DNA of 64,000 bases from Loripinus fragilis (lineage: Eukaryota; Mollusca; Bivalvia; Lucinida; Lucinidae), in contig OZ026520.1 in assembly GCA_964019695.1 (NCBI GenBank), forward strand, positions 90,152,913 to 90,216,912. The letters run 5' to 3'. The translations under genes and the position numbers were made by a program. Below are positions 1-11,324 of this stretch, piece after piece; position 1 is the stretch's first letter, and each line of letters begins with the position of its first letter. The notes beneath the pieces were generated by a model that saw only the letters and a program-made list of their open reading frames with translations, searched no databases and was not told where the DNA came from.

Positions 1-149
1 ACAAACACTTATGTTTTCTTAAATTTAATGTAACGTAAACATCATTTTATTTTATGTATTCATAAAGGAGTTATGCTGTCTAGATTGCCAGAAAACGTCT
101 TCTTTCTATAAGTGAGCATGACTAGGAAATCTCACAATCACAGACTCCT

Positions 150-320
150 GATTGACCCACTGCACCTTAAGGAGGGGACATAGAACACAGATATCTACAA
201 TATAATTAAAGTGAAGCAACCGACTCTCTTCCTTGTGGAGGAGATTGCTGAACTAGAAACAAATTAGAAAACAAAGGCCCAATACAAAACTCCACAACCA
301 AAAGAAACAACAACAAACAA
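150..320 (-). repeat. Dispersed intronic repeat, antisense copy
   Basis: This stretch contains caatcacagactcctg, aattaaagtgaagcaaccg and a run of acaaca units. It is the reverse complement of parts of 12300-12560 and 7840-8060, and is related to 57610-57790, 51465-51560 and the 31395-31770 array. No coding capacity or terminal structure was identified. Confidence 0.5.
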
Positions 321-2154
321 AGTTTTCAACATCCACACATCATTTCCGAAATTCTCAGATATTTTATCATAAATGAATCTGATTTGATAGAACTGATATG
401 TTATTTACTTTTTATATATTGTGATGAGTGTGAACAGGTTCGACACAAAGCTTTGACTGCTTCTCTAATAGCTTATTAGATTGTTTTGTTCAATTAAAAG
501 AAAAAAATGTGCAAATATCTAAATTTGTTTTTGTTTTTCAGGCTCAGTTGTATATGAGAAACGGTTGAGACAAATATATAATCATGATATATTTCGTTTA
601 TTTATAGTTATATATGTTACTTTGGCAAATTTGACTTAACAAGCTTAAGGGAATGTATCCTAGTTGAGATGTTGCATCAGACTTATCATTTCATAAGTTT
701 ATAAATTGCACAACATAACACAGAAAAAAATAGAAAATAATGTGTCTTGTTTTAAAGTCAAGAAGTATACCATTGTTAAAAAGAAAAATTTACAACCATA
801 TATACACAGTCTCCTAATTAGTACTGATAACTTCTTCTTTTGGAACAAATGCTTTTTTATGCCTATCAAACACAGACCCCCACTTTTTTTAATGAAATAA
901 ACTTTCCAGTGATGTATAATTTAAGCTATTAAGAAATATTTGTTTGTCTTCAACTTTGTTTTATACGTTACATATTGAAAATCGAACAACAAAATGATAT
1001 TTTACCTCAGAAATGATGCTAAGTAAAGTCTCTAAAGTCGCTGATATCAAAACATTTATCATAAGGTGTTTAAAAGCTAACAGAAAAAAATGCATGCTTA
1101 TTTTCTAACTTAAGAGGTTCTAATCTTATATAAAGTTTTATCTATGGTCATCTAATTATAAAGGTCATAACTGACTAAGTATTTATGTTAGAACGTATCT
1201 GTTTGCAGTTTTGAAATGTTCAGTTAACGCTCTTTTAAATACATGTTATCCTGAAGTTAAACACATATTGAAAATTTTGTCAAATAAACATTTCTAACAA
1301 AATATCAATGATTTTAAGGATATAGTTGAAAATGTAACGTAAACTACATTATAATGGACCCAAACAACTTTTAAAAAGATCAATATGTGTAGAGAATAGC
1401 CTTTTCTTACAGATTGCATAAATGTTTTATTCATTTAAACATTTCAACTTAACCCTAAATAGACTTAATTACATATTTTTGTTTTTAAGAAAATGAGGGG
1501 AAACGTATTAAACACACTGTTACAGGTATGTTTGCAAGACTTAAATTGATTGCAATATCTGGTTTCACACTGCCTTTACTATGTACTAAAGGATAAAACA
1601 GGTGAAAATTGTGCTAAAAAGGGGGCATACCTAAATGCTTATTTTTTACATTTTTGGACCCTGGCTCCTCTACTATATAGGAACAGGACATCCAAAAGGG
1701 AACATCAAGGGCACTGGCGCCTTCAAAATAGTTTGAATCATTTTTTATAGCTAAACGTGATTTCCTTAGGTGGCATTTACTCACAAAAGTACCGACTAAA
1801 AAGAGTACTGTAATACCATGCAATCCTCTCAGAACAAATGTGTTGGTTGCACATTTGAGTAGTGCCTATTTCGTATAAACGTGTAACAAATCAAAAGTGT
1901 AAACAACTGTATAACTCTAAACAACTACAAAATTGCTGGCAAAATAGTAGAAATCGTGTACTTTACAAATTTGTGCTGTATGTAAGGACTCGTAAGAAAA
2001 CGCCTAAAATTCAGTTTACATTTTTTTTAAATCAGTAACGTTTTCATTTAATACACTAACAGAGGCAACGACTAACTAAGTATTCTATTCTGTTTAGACA
2101 TAAACGTTGATACAACGTAGTTTTGATGTCATGTGTTTGCTAGGTAAAACTTAC
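321..2154. other. AT-rich intronic stretch, nothing recognised
   Basis: Short ORFs on both strands look random. No domain, terminal inverted repeat or RNA gene was recognised. The 1614-1823 minus-strand ORF is open but has no recognisable family. Confidence 0.4.
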
Positions 2155-2179
2155 CGATACTGATTTGAAGAACAGAACT
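2155..2179 (-). CDS. Candidate 25 bp micro-exon of the lectin-type gene (start of another LDLa module)
   Basis: A 25 bp open stretch lies between a strong acceptor (gtcttttacag) and a strong donor (gtaagt). It can be entered in phase 1, as required after the LDLa exon at 10468-10653. It would encode EFCSSNQY plus a split Arg, which resembles the 'C.snqfrC' opening of an LDLa repeat, and would leave in phase 2. No continuation exon was found in 1-2154. This rests on splice signals and a nine-residue match only. Further exons could also lie between it and 10468. Confidence 0.4.
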
Positions 2180-2206
2180 CTGTAAAAGACAAAACATGAT
2201 AAAACA

Positions 2207-2434
2207 TACTGTCGTGCCAACCAAGAGTTACAGTGACATATATTTTGTTTACAATTGCTTAGTACAACACTATCGTGTATGCTTTACTTGAGCTAACGCA
2301 AATCGAAATATCGCTTGTGTATTAATCCTATCCTGCGGATAGGATTAATAAACAAGTGATCTATCGATTCTAAGTACTTAATAACTTTATAAACAATCAT
2401 GACGTCATTGTCAGTCTTGGCTGGCACGACAGTA
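2207..2434. mobile_element. MITE family C (TACTGTCGTGCC ends)
   Basis: This is a 228 bp element with terminal inverted repeats: TACTGTCGTGCC at the left and GGCACGACAGTA at the right, imperfect further in. The centre is a near-perfect palindrome around ATCCTATCCTGCGGATAGGAT. It carries a TGACGTCA-like site. It matches the second copy at 22418-22647. TA at both ends would fit a Tc1/mariner-type TA target, but no transposase is present. Confidence 0.75.
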
Positions 2435-2464
2435 GTGTGATCTTTGTGCGTTTTTGTAACAAAA

Positions 2465-3262
2465 AAGTAAGTAAGGGTGCAAAGATCGAGAATCGATACA
2501 ATCAAGTACCACACCTGACCCAGGATACCAATGGGAAACTAACAAACTCACAGTTAGACACCACAAACGAGAGCCAAGAGGTCAGCCCTTTCCCATCAGG
2601 TGACAGCAAAGCACAAGTAAACAGACGCAAACAAAGGCATAGCAAACACAAGATAGAGAAAACATAAAAGTTCTACAAAAGAAGTACCTCCTTGGAAGGG
2701 TCAGTAAATATTTTACTAGAGGGCTTTAACTGGTTTAACGGTGCACCAACCTCACCCTTAGTTCAAATGTGGATCAAGACACATAGATGTTTGGTTTGCA
2801 CGAAAGACCCCTAACTTATCAATGCATCATCTCCTAGAAAATATTAATCAAGATATAAAAAGGAGATGAAACAAAGATAAGGACTCAACAGTAAATAAAA
2901 CTGAATACCCAAGCAAAAGAAATCCAACAGGTAAACCCCGGTGGGCCCGACAAACAGCCAAAGCATCAGGCCCCTTCCATCTCATCAATAGATAAGTCTT
3001 TAAGTCGGAACCGTCATAGAGTCTGAAGTCTGACCCACTGGCATACAATTAAAGAGGAAAGCAAAGCTGCCAGCCATGAACGGCCTGACCATCAAGCATG
3101 CAGTCTGTTGCAATACATTAATGTTATAGCCAATCTTTTTATAATGGGAAATTATTTTAATGAACTGCGCTGAAGAATTTTTCAGAGCCAACTATCTTCT
3201 TTAATTTAAACACCAAGTCACCATAGAACTCAGGTTCAGAAAGTCCATGGCACAAGAGAGAT
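2465..3262 (-). mobile_element. Penelope-like element, 3' part (continues from 5699-6665)
   Basis: The minus strand reads LKSLLCHGLSEPEFYGDLVF and later HYKKIGYNINVLQQTACL, then RWKGPDALAVCRAHRGLPVG, followed by a ~400 bp non-coding tail. The same tail occurs at 44090-44893 (plus strand) and in fragments at 52668-53045, 61125-61420 and 36835-36960. The coding frame is broken by frameshifts. This is the 3' half of a retroelement whose reverse transcriptase lies at 5699-6665, the two halves being separated by a 2.4 kb insertion. Confidence 0.75.
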
Positions 3263-4483
3263 TTAAGGTCACTGCCCACACCTGGGCGATTTTTTTTCCA
3301 AAAAATAGATTTTTTTCATTTTTTGATATTCTGTAGTACATCATATTATAAGAATAAGAACGAAAAATAAAGAAAATTTACCGTCCAGTTCAAAAGTTAC
3401 AGCTCTTCATTATATGGCCTGTGTTGGCTTTTTTACGCAGCTTTTTGGAAACTCATTCAGACAAGTAAAATATTCTGTAACTCAATTTTATATTTGAAAA
3501 TCGTTATTTTAAACAAACATGCGAAGCCATTAGTAATTAAGAACTTATCCTCAAACCATTTTTTTGCAGCTATACAAGTATTTTTCTGCATATCACGCTT
3601 TCAAACCCGCAATCACCGATATTTATGCATTCATTTTCAGCAATTAATGACTGATAATTCAATATTTAAACATACTTTAAAAAAATATTTTTTTCTATTT
3701 TTTTTAGAGGAAAGTGATCATTATATAAGATGCATTATGACAGAATTTAAAAAAAATTCACCGTCTAATTAGTGAGATATTACCAAATAATTATCCCTAC
3801 CCCCTAAACTGCAAAATAATGAACTAAGCAGGCTTTTTCTTATTTCTAGGCATGTTAAAACCTTACGAACCAAACACTATTGATTGAAATACCTCACTGT
3901 GAACTTCCAAATGAAACTATATGTACCCCAAATACTTGGAACATTTATATGCATATATGAGAAGACTTTTCAATACCAAAAACGATACCAAAATACCCCA
4001 CCCACGGTTAAAAGAAACTTATTTGCATTTTGTCTGAACACCTAGTCGATATATTTTGACCAAATTTGCATAGATACATCATTAGGATAGAGATGTAATG
4101 TTTTGGGACATTTACCGTTTTTCAAGGTCACTGGGTAACTCTGCATGTCTAATTTAGGTGAAAAATGTGCTGTTTTAATATGCATCGCTTCAATTGATCG
4201 ATGCATATTATACTACATGTACTCATCCAAGATTTGAAATGTTTTTTTAAATCTTTGTAATATATGTTGCGGCCTCGGGCGCCATACTAATGCCCGATCG
4301 CGAAGCAAGGCCAGACCTTAATACTTGACCAGAGGAGGTTTATTTCTATTAGAACTATGTATCCCTTGACGGACATCTTTCGGTTGAAAACATGTCAAAT
4401 GTAGAGTAAACTTAGAGATTAGCAAAAATTTTAGTATATAGCGTAAAATTGTAAATATTTTATTGCTCATTATTTTTATATTT

Positions 4484-4535
4484 GCTTTGGGTGCTCAAAA
4501 GAGCCGTCTCACTGAGTACATATAACTTACCTATG
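4484..4535. repeat. Short hairpin repeat, family H copy
   Basis: The sequence tttgggtgctcaaaagagcc, followed by a GTCTCACTGAG block, matches copies at 30703-30772, 41254-41315, 47810-47880 and 60432-60485. The 30703 copy shows the fullest inverted-repeat form. Confidence 0.6.
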
Positions 4536-4779
4536 CTTTGGTTGGACCCGCTTTTATATGAAATAGGTTCTTTTTATGCCCACGCCCTTCCCGCTACTAA
4601 AGGGGGTATTCAGTGGCGCGGAGGGGGAGGGGGTATTATTTTTGGTACTGATCCCGTCGGCGTTGGTCATGGGCGGAGTTGGCCACGAGTAGTCTAGAGG
4701 GGCTAGACATTTTATGTGTGCATATCACATGAACCAGGTTTGTGGATTGGGTCCGCATTTACATGAATATAAATGAGCA

Positions 4780-5002
4780 TCGATGTGACAAAACCTGTCT
4801 TTAGGGTTTCCGATAAGATCATACCAAACCAGCAATCTCAGCCACAGAGACTAGATAGAATAGTAAAATCTCGCTTGGGCCAAGTTTAAATACGATACTA
4901 TTCAATTTGTGAAAAGCAAAGGCGCTGATCAGACTGCGCGGATGCACAAGCTGGTATGCGCCTTTGTTGTTTGCAGACCCCGATGGCAGAATTCCTCGCG
5001 TA
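4780..5002. mobile_element. MITE family A copy (decayed ends)
   Basis: This copy contains acaaaacctgtcttt near the left end, ggcgctgatcagactgcgcg in the centre and a decayed right end (cctcgcg). Other copies lie at 21978-22210, 26734-26970 and 37931-38170. The family is a foldback element with ends related to TCGCGAGAAAACCTGTCTTC and an internal GCGC-rich hairpin. Confidence 0.7.
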
Positions 5003-5698
5003 CCTTTAGTAAATTTAGAGTAGGCCTACTATAATTTAGACTCACGACTATACTTTGGTGAACCTTAGCCCAAGATAGCCCTTGTAGCTAAATATTGGAA
5101 CACATTTGACATAAGGCAAATTGTTTAGGACGCAAACTAAAGGAGGGACTCTTAACGTCAACGTCAAGTTCAATACTTGTCAATTACGCATAATGACGTC
5201 ATAAGAGCAAGTGACGTCATTAGCGCACGTCAGGTTCAAAGTAGACGCTAGAGAACGTGACGAGATAGTCTGTCTGGGTGAAATTTTAATGCGGGTAAAA
5301 TAAAACCAGAAAATCATATATAGATCTATATACAAGTAGTTATATCATTATTGTTGTTGTGGACTGTCAAAAACCGCGAACAGTCGACTGACATTTCCCT
5401 GGTAAAATGCGTGTTCCATTACACTGACTGATTTTTTTCTTCTCACAGAGCTGAGGGTCCATCGTTTAGTATCCGTAAAGAATGCCAACTTTTGTTGTTC
5501 ATTATACTTAAACTTTTGTTTGCATTTTTAATGTGATATCAATCACTTTCAGATTACCAACGTGCAGTGTAACGGGCATTACTGTCGGTAGAAAACATAT
5601 CATAGTTGCGTAAAATCACACTTTGTCATAATCGAACGCTACCAAGTATTACCTCCCTTGATGATTTAGAGTTACGGTTATTGCTATGGGCAGTGACC

Positions 5699-6665
5699 TT
5701 AAGTCTAGCTAGGAATTTTGATACCAAATCGTAGTATCGTCTATATAATTTAGAAAAGGTTTTGCGAAGTTTATGATAGAAATAGCCTTTTTTTAAGAAG
5801 TTTCTGAGTTAACAATCTATTGCAATTGTTGAAGTCAGTAAATTAGCTGGATGCTCTAGCAAAACGAATGTGTTGAGAGATATATACTCCATAGGATGTA
5901 GTGCGAGTAACATCACCATTTAAAAATGGGAAATTGACAATTTCAAAATCAATGTCGTCACGTGTATCATAAATTTTGGTAGAAACTATATCATTAGAAA
6001 TAGACATATGTAAGTCTAAAAATGCAGCTTCCGTACCATATGTATTGGCTTTATTAAGGTTAAGCTCTGAAGGGTTTATTTGACTTACCATATTGTCAAA
6101 ATAAACATTACTTATGTTTAAAATATCGTCCAAATATCTGGATGTAGTGTTAAACGCATCAATAAGATCAGCCTGCGTATCATCAGAAAGGGATATCATA
6201 AAGTCCCTCTCATAACAAAACAGGAATAAATCTGCAACCAGGGGAGCACAATTAATGCCTATAGGAATCCCAACTACTTGTCAATACAGCTTGGTGCCAA
6301 ATCGAATAAAAATGTTTTCCAACAAAAAGGTCAGGGCATCACATATATTTTGACATATCCATGTCTGATATTTTTTTAGGTTTTTTTCTGAAGTAAAAAA
6401 TGCACTTCTGTCATTTCATACAAGGTGAGGAGAGCCTTCTCTCTGGAAGGTTCTTTAAATAAGATCAATAAGTTTATCTTTAATTATATTATGAGGTAAA
6501 GTAGTGTAAAAAGTAGAAAAATCATAAGTAGACAAACTGGTCGCCTTTAAATCTCTAGCTTTAAGTTTATCTAAAATTTCACCTGATTTTTTTTATAGAC
6601 CAAAATAGGTTTCTACCCGATTTCTCATATACCTTTTCACAATACTTGATAACAGCTGTAAGACA
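5699..6665 (-). pseudogene. Penelope-like reverse transcriptase, 5' part, broken
   Basis: The minus-strand reading shows reverse transcriptase blocks in order: DFSTFYTTLPHN, GTKLY..VGIPIGINCAP, ADLFLFCYERDFM, the catalytic box SRYLDDIL, then AAFLDLHMSIS and SYGVYISQ. The longest open part is 5843-6199 (118 codons). Stops at about 6594 and 6453 and a frameshift at about 5800 break it. It runs on as KLRKTFSKLYRRYYDLVSKF to the TTAA insertion. The general plan resembles Penelope-like elements; clade placement is uncertain. Confidence 0.72.
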
Positions 6666-7007
6666 CGAGATTAACAATATAGAATTTCATGTTGTCATAC
6701 AAGAACTAGAAATAGCAATATATACTCCGACACACTTCATGCTTGTACTGAGAATATGACAACAATGTTGATTCATTAATGCAAGTGTTCTGATGACCTA
6801 GTGGTTAGTTAACTAATCACAGATCGCACATTCCTGGATGTAACCATGGAAAATATTTTTCACGGTGTGTACTGTGACGAAAATAGGGGTATTGAAAACA
6901 TTGTGCTATGTGTGTATTTGATGCATCTGTGCAGTCTGATCAGTGCCTTAGTTATTCATGTATTGGAAAATATTATAGCACAACATGCTACAAGCGATAT
7001 TGTAATA

Positions 7008-7108
7008 TTCTAGCAAGTCTCTGTAGCTAAGTAGGCTGGTTTGTGCATGACCATAAACCTGGTTGAAAACCCAAAAGAGAGGTTTTCTCGCATCTAGGCC
7101 CATCTAGT
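7008..7108 (-). mobile_element. MITE family A terminal fragment
   Basis: About 100 bp (ctctgtagctaagtaggctg ... gaggttttctcgcatc) is the reverse complement of the left end of family A, ending in aggccca. The rest of the element is absent. Confidence 0.5.
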
Positions 7109-7839
7109 ACTTGGGCCTCCCTATGCAGTGTTTCGTATAACATGGACATATGCGGATACTGAGGTGCGGACAGGGGGTCTGGACCACCCCTCTTGAAAGT
7201 GCACAAGATGCTTTAGGTTTTCTTAGACATACAGGTATGGGCCCCCTTTTAAAAATAAATTGGACCATTTGCTTTTCGAATGAGGTCCGTTACACAGTAT
7301 GTGAACATTTATGTTGATGACTAAATAAACGTTTTCAGGACCACCACTCCCACTGACGAAATTTTTGCATCCGCTTATGTTGAAAGAGACCTTGCTGGTA
7401 ATACGATGGTCAATTCTGGTTAAACAACAATATTGGTTGCGGAACCAAGGTACGAAACTTGCTTACCCTTGCACCCTCAAGGTATACAACTAAATGGTTG
7501 CAAAGGTCATTCTATGGTCAATCTAAAATCACTGTATTGCGGGCTCGATCGCCTTGCACATTGCCATAGCAGCTCATTTTCTACAGAATTATATGTTTTG
7601 AAATGTCATGTATTTTTTTGTAAACAAAAAAGATTGAGAATGAAAAATATTGAGTTTGTATAGTAAAACAGTATTGGTTGACCTAAGTAGCAGTGCAGGT
7701 TATCTTAGAATACTGCTTTTTGATTTTTAAAGCATGTACATGTAGATAAAGGCACCCCAATTTTGAAATTAGATTTATTGATTAAATTGCTACATTTGTC
7801 AATACAACTGCATTTATTGTTCAGGAATGAAGCGCCTTG
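7109..7839. other. Unassigned intronic sequence
   Basis: No exon, transposon end or RNA gene was recognised. The plus-strand ORF at 7433-7663 has no recognisable family and no splice context. Confidence 0.35.
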
Positions 7840-8060
7840 TGTCCTTTCTGTTTTTTTAATTATCTTGATGTGAAAAAGAGAGCTGGTTGTATTACTTTAA
7901 TTGTCTTCCTGATGTCTTCTGACTGTAAGTGTTCTTTTGCTCTTCCATACAGTGCTATGTGTTGACTGCAGTATGTGATTGTGCTATTTTCTTATAATAC
8001 TCATTTACTTTTTTGATGTAAAGACTATTGTGTTTGTGCTGTGTGGCTACTGTAAACGGT
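7840..8060 (+). repeat. Dispersed intronic repeat, sense copy
   Basis: This stretch contains gagctggttgtattac, ttctgactgtaagtgttc and tactcatttactttt, matching 12410-12560 in the same order. It is part of the same family as 150-320 (antisense). Confidence 0.5.
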
Positions 8061-8324
8061 TTTCCTGTACTCGCATTCAATGTCAGAATTATAGTTAATA
8101 TTAACTTTTCTACTAGTGTCATTTATATGCCCCATCTTAGGAGCAGTGTAGATCCACATTCTTATATCGTTGATAAAATCTAGTATATACTATATACAGA
8201 CAGAACACAATTAAGTAATGCTGAAATGTGTATATGTTGTTTCAGTTACCTCAATCCTACTTATATCATAGGCTAATTTGTACATCCCTATATATCCCCT
8301 ATAACGTCCCATACCTGAGGGTCT

Positions 8325-8615
8325 GGATGGGGGGGGGGGGGGCTGGTATTTACTATTCATTAAAATTTAGCCCATTATTCATCTCATTAAAATTTTGGGT
8401 TATTCATTAAAATAAGACCAATTATTCATTAAAAGTAAGAAAGTTGGCTAAGAAATCTAATTATTCACTATTCATTAATTTTTTCTTCAATTCATTAAAA
8501 AGATAGGATTATCCATTACATTTTAGGCCCTCATTATTCATTATTCATTATTTTTGGCTAATTATTCAATATTCATTATAAAAAAGGGCCATTATTCACT
8601 AATCATTATACCCAA
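8325..8615. repeat. Poly-G run and degenerate ATTCATTA repeat
   Basis: A run of about 14 G (8328-8341) is followed by about 270 bp built mainly of attcatta and attattcatt words in imperfect tandem. It looks like a decayed low-complexity satellite. The open frame across it is not credible as a gene. Confidence 0.6.
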
Positions 8616-8867
8616 TCCAGAACCTCATACCTATATCCAATATTGACCCTTATTCGTTATGTTAGTTGTGAGTTGCCCAATTTAGGCAGGTAACTGTAGC
8701 TATTTACCTTTATACAGGTACTGTAGCCCCACAACTCACATTTTTATTATTGTATTGCACAATAAAGATCATTGTATATTCATTGTCATTTACATATTGG
8801 ATTTAAGTCATTAAATATATTATTTCAATATATTTGTTCCAGGTATGCAAAGTTTAATGCTTTATCA

Positions 8868-9975
8868 TCATTTTATCACAGCCTCATTTGACATCTCTTG
8901 TTTGATCAGAGACTCTCTTCTTTTCAACTCTTCCTCTAAGAATCTATATTGATCACTTTCTTGATATTTCAGTTTGGATGTGTCATATACACTTAAGTCT
9001 GGCATGTTCTTACGCGATAGGACACCAATTTCTTTCTTGGCTATTCTGTCTTTAAGTCTCTGAGTCTCCAAATTCATTATTTTCATTCTATCTTGCCATT
9101 CTCTATTCTCTTTTTGACTTTGAAATAATTCATATTCCATATTTCAGCTTGCTTTTGTAAAGCTCTAAGCCTTTCTTTTCTTTCAGTTCCTTTTAAATCT
9201 TTCAACCGTCTTTCCTTTTCTTTTTCAATACTCTGCATTTTCGCCCTTTTTTCCTCTAATTATTTTGGTGCAATGCCAACCTTTCTAGCTGAGCCCTTAA
9301 TTGGCATTCTTCATCATCATCATTAACAAGTGGTCTAGAAATATTAGGTGCAACTTCTTCAGCAGACCTAGAGTTTATACCACTGCCAGATATCTTACTT
9401 ATAGATATATGGTTCTGTCTTTGGAATAATGTATTCCTCAGTTTGAGGATTTGACAACAAAGAGTTTTGTCTTGTTACACTGTCAATCTGTCTACTGCCA
9501 ATTTGTGACTTTAATTTCTTTAACAACTTTTCAAACTTCTCCTCCTGTGTGTTCATAGCTCCTCTTTGTTCATCAATCACCATTTCTTTCTAGCTTTTAG
9601 CAAGAGAACTAAATGAATCTTGACTACCTGCCACATCAATAGTTAGCAAACTATCATCTGGTGTGTACAGTTTACCAGCAAAATAAAGCTTATGCGAGTC
9701 TGAGATTGGGGACCTATATGTTCCTGGTGTATCATCTCTCTGTAATGAAATATTATAGGACACACCTCTCTGTCTTCTTTCCTGACTATCTTAACTCTTC
9801 TTGGCGAGCACATGCTTCTGTTCTTGTCTGTTCTAAAGCCTCTCTTTGTTCTTGTATTTCAAGCAGTGCTTGTCTCCTTGCATTTTCAATTGCTTTCCTC
9901 TCCCTTTCTCTATATCTCAACTCTCTTAATGATTCCCCATATATGTTTAGTTTGGCTTGTCACTGTCAATATGTA
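8868..9975 (-). pseudogene. Decayed coiled-coil protein ORF, possibly retroelement Gag-like
   Basis: On the minus strand, three frames together give about 360 residues of charged, helix-forming sequence: ESLRELRYRERERKAIENAR, then a linker with SHKLYFAGKLYTPDDSLLTI, then EEKFEKLLKKLKSQIGSRQI, EKEKERRLKDLKGTERKERL and YQESDQYRFLEEELKRRESL. At least four frameshifts and several stops break it, and there are no splice sites at the breaks. Long Glu/Lys/Arg coiled coils like this occur in Gag-like ORFs of mollusc retroelements, but no zinc knuckle or reverse transcriptase lies next to it. Function is not recognised. Confidence 0.5.
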
Positions 9976-10337
9976 GTATTTAAAAAAAAATACTAGTCAA
10001 AACTAGTCATACAAATATTTACATGTCCAATATCACAGTGACACCAATCCAATAATGATCTTATTAAAAGAACTTATAAAATCAAGATAGGCTGCATATT
10101 GCTTTGTCACACTGTATAGTCTGTTATACAATTGACAACTAGAGTTTATGATACAACGTACCAGAGATCAGTTCTTCACTATATAAAGGGAGTCACTTTG
10201 TAGTAATCGCTCCTAGCCTATTAATGTGCTGACTTCTATTTAAAGATGGTGTACTGTATGACACAGAGTACGCAAAATGAAAATTCAACCAGTTTCTGAA
10301 ATTGATTTCATGTGTACACCCGTATGCATAGTAATAA

Positions 10338-10388
10338 AAGTGTGATTAGGCTTCCTTGTAAAAAAGTGTGATTAGGCTTCCTTGTAAT
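10338..10388. repeat. Tandem duplication of a 27 bp unit
   Basis: The unit agtgtgattaggcttccttg occurs twice in direct succession, separated by a few A residues. Confidence 0.8.
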
Positions 10389-10467
10389 AAATATCAACTT
10401 CAAAAAGTGTAAAACTATTCACATCTACCGAGACATCAATCAAAATATTCAGGCAGGGTGACCTTAC

Positions 10468-10653
10468 CTGTTCTCTCTTCACAATTAAGTTCATCAATGC
10501 CTTCCAGGCAATCACTGATATAGTTACATCTTCCTAGCATTGATATGATTTCTCCTGAGTCACATAAAAAGTGATTGGGGAGAACTACAATAGGCATTGT
10601 GTCTGATGAGTAATTATAGCTTTCTTCTTCTTTTGGAACTTCAGACTCGTCAT
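10468..10653 (-). CDS. Mosaic lectin-type gene: acidic linker and diverged LDL-receptor class A module
   Basis: This exon is 186 bp, phase 1 to phase 1. The acceptor is tctctgcag|AT and the donor AACAG|gtaagg. The peptide starts with an acidic spacer (DDESEVPKEEESYNYSSD). It then has FLCDSGEI, GRCNYISDCLEG and IDELNC, the second half of an LDLa repeat with its calcium-binding DC.EG.DE acidic box. Only cysteines 2, 4, 5 and 6 of the six are present. Cysteines 1 and 3, which form one disulfide in normal repeats, are both missing. A MITE end lies 11 nt upstream of the acceptor. The gene must continue beyond this exon because it leaves in phase 1. Confidence 0.83.
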
Positions 10654-10664
10654 CTGCAGAGACA

Positions 10665-10795
10665 TACAGTATAACCTGTGTAAAACGGCCACTCTCAATA
10701 AGACCAAAAATCGTTTTCAGACTAATTATCGTTTAATGCAGATCAGAAGTATTGAAGAATGCTCCAAGGGCAGCATTCAGCAATTATTATACTTT
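10665..10795. mobile_element. MITE family D, left half
   Basis: It starts TACAGTATAACCTGTG and continues aaaacggccactctc, the family D end seen complete at 30351-30529. It stops after the aatgctccaagggcagcatt block. The right half with the matching end (tggccgttttacacaggttt) is at 11008-11150, so the element appears split or partly duplicated. Its end is 11 nt from the acceptor of the LDLa exon. Confidence 0.65.
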
Positions 10796-10819
10796 CCACT
10801 GTCTTGAACAGTGTAAACA

Positions 10820-10965
10820 TGTTTGTAAGTTCTCTGTTTTTAATACTACGACTGCATGAAAATATGCATTTATTTTGGGATCACTAGAATTCATATACAT
10901 GTAATGGTTGGAAGAATGCAGTCAAAATACTTTGTAGGTTCCATCTAATAACTAATATATGCATG
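10820..10965 (+). repeat. Direct repeat, copy 1
   Basis: This stretch, with catatacatgtaatggttgg and gaatgcagtcaaaatac, recurs at about 11525-11665 with scattered substitutions. The two copies flank the right half of MITE D and a palindrome. Confidence 0.7.
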
Positions 10966-11007
10966 TAGTGCGGATAATTCAAAAGAATGAAACTGCAGTT
11001 TATTTAT

Positions 11008-11150
11008 GATGCTGGGCAAAAGTATTGCAGAATGCTCCAAGGGCAGCATTCTGCAGTTATTATACTTTCGACACTCATTAAGCTACCATTGGTTGTTAAG
11101 ATCATTTTTTTTCAATTTTTTAGTGGCCGTTTTACACAGGTTTTACTGTA
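11008..11150. mobile_element. MITE family D, right half
   Basis: It contains agaatgctccaagggcagca again and ends tggccgttttacacaggttt, then TACTGTA-type sequence. It complements the left half at 10665-10795. Confidence 0.6.
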
Positions 11151-11324
11151 CGCAAAAATAAGTTATTATTTGATAATACAGTTAAACGTAATGGAGGCCT
11201 AGTTTAAGTTCATTAATTATTTATAAAATAAACGAAAGTAATAAGATAATATTTAACTTTTTTAAAAGCAAGCCTTTCCCATCTGAAAAAAAAACAGTGG
11301 AATACTACGCTGTACCAATATATA

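Larger units (their letters stand above)
3267..5698. mobile_element. 2.4 kb TTAA-flanked DNA transposon inserted in the Penelope-like element
   Basis: The ends are GGTCACTGCCCA (3267-3278) and TGGGCAGTGACC (5687-5698), a perfect 12 bp inverted repeat. They are flanked on both sides by TTAA (3263-3266 and 5699-5702). Removing the element and one TTAA restores a continuous Penelope-like reading (SKF...LKSLL), and the intact site CTTAAATCTC is visible at 44090-44100. TTAA duplication is typical of piggyBac and Kolobok superfamilies. The ends do not start with the usual piggyBac CCC, and no transposase ORF is visible, so this is a non-autonomous element of uncertain superfamily. It carries a hairpin (4484-4535) and a MITE (4780-5002). 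Confidence 0.8.

Noticed and set aside
1614..1823. Minus-strand ORF with a hydrophobic start (GITVLFLVGTFV), considered as a transmembrane exon of the lectin-type gene
   Set aside because: No acceptor with the required phase could be matched, and the hydrophobic run is only about 12 residues.
6790..6850. tRNA or SINE-like start (gacctagtggttagttaac)
   Set aside because: No box B follows and no cloverleaf can be drawn.
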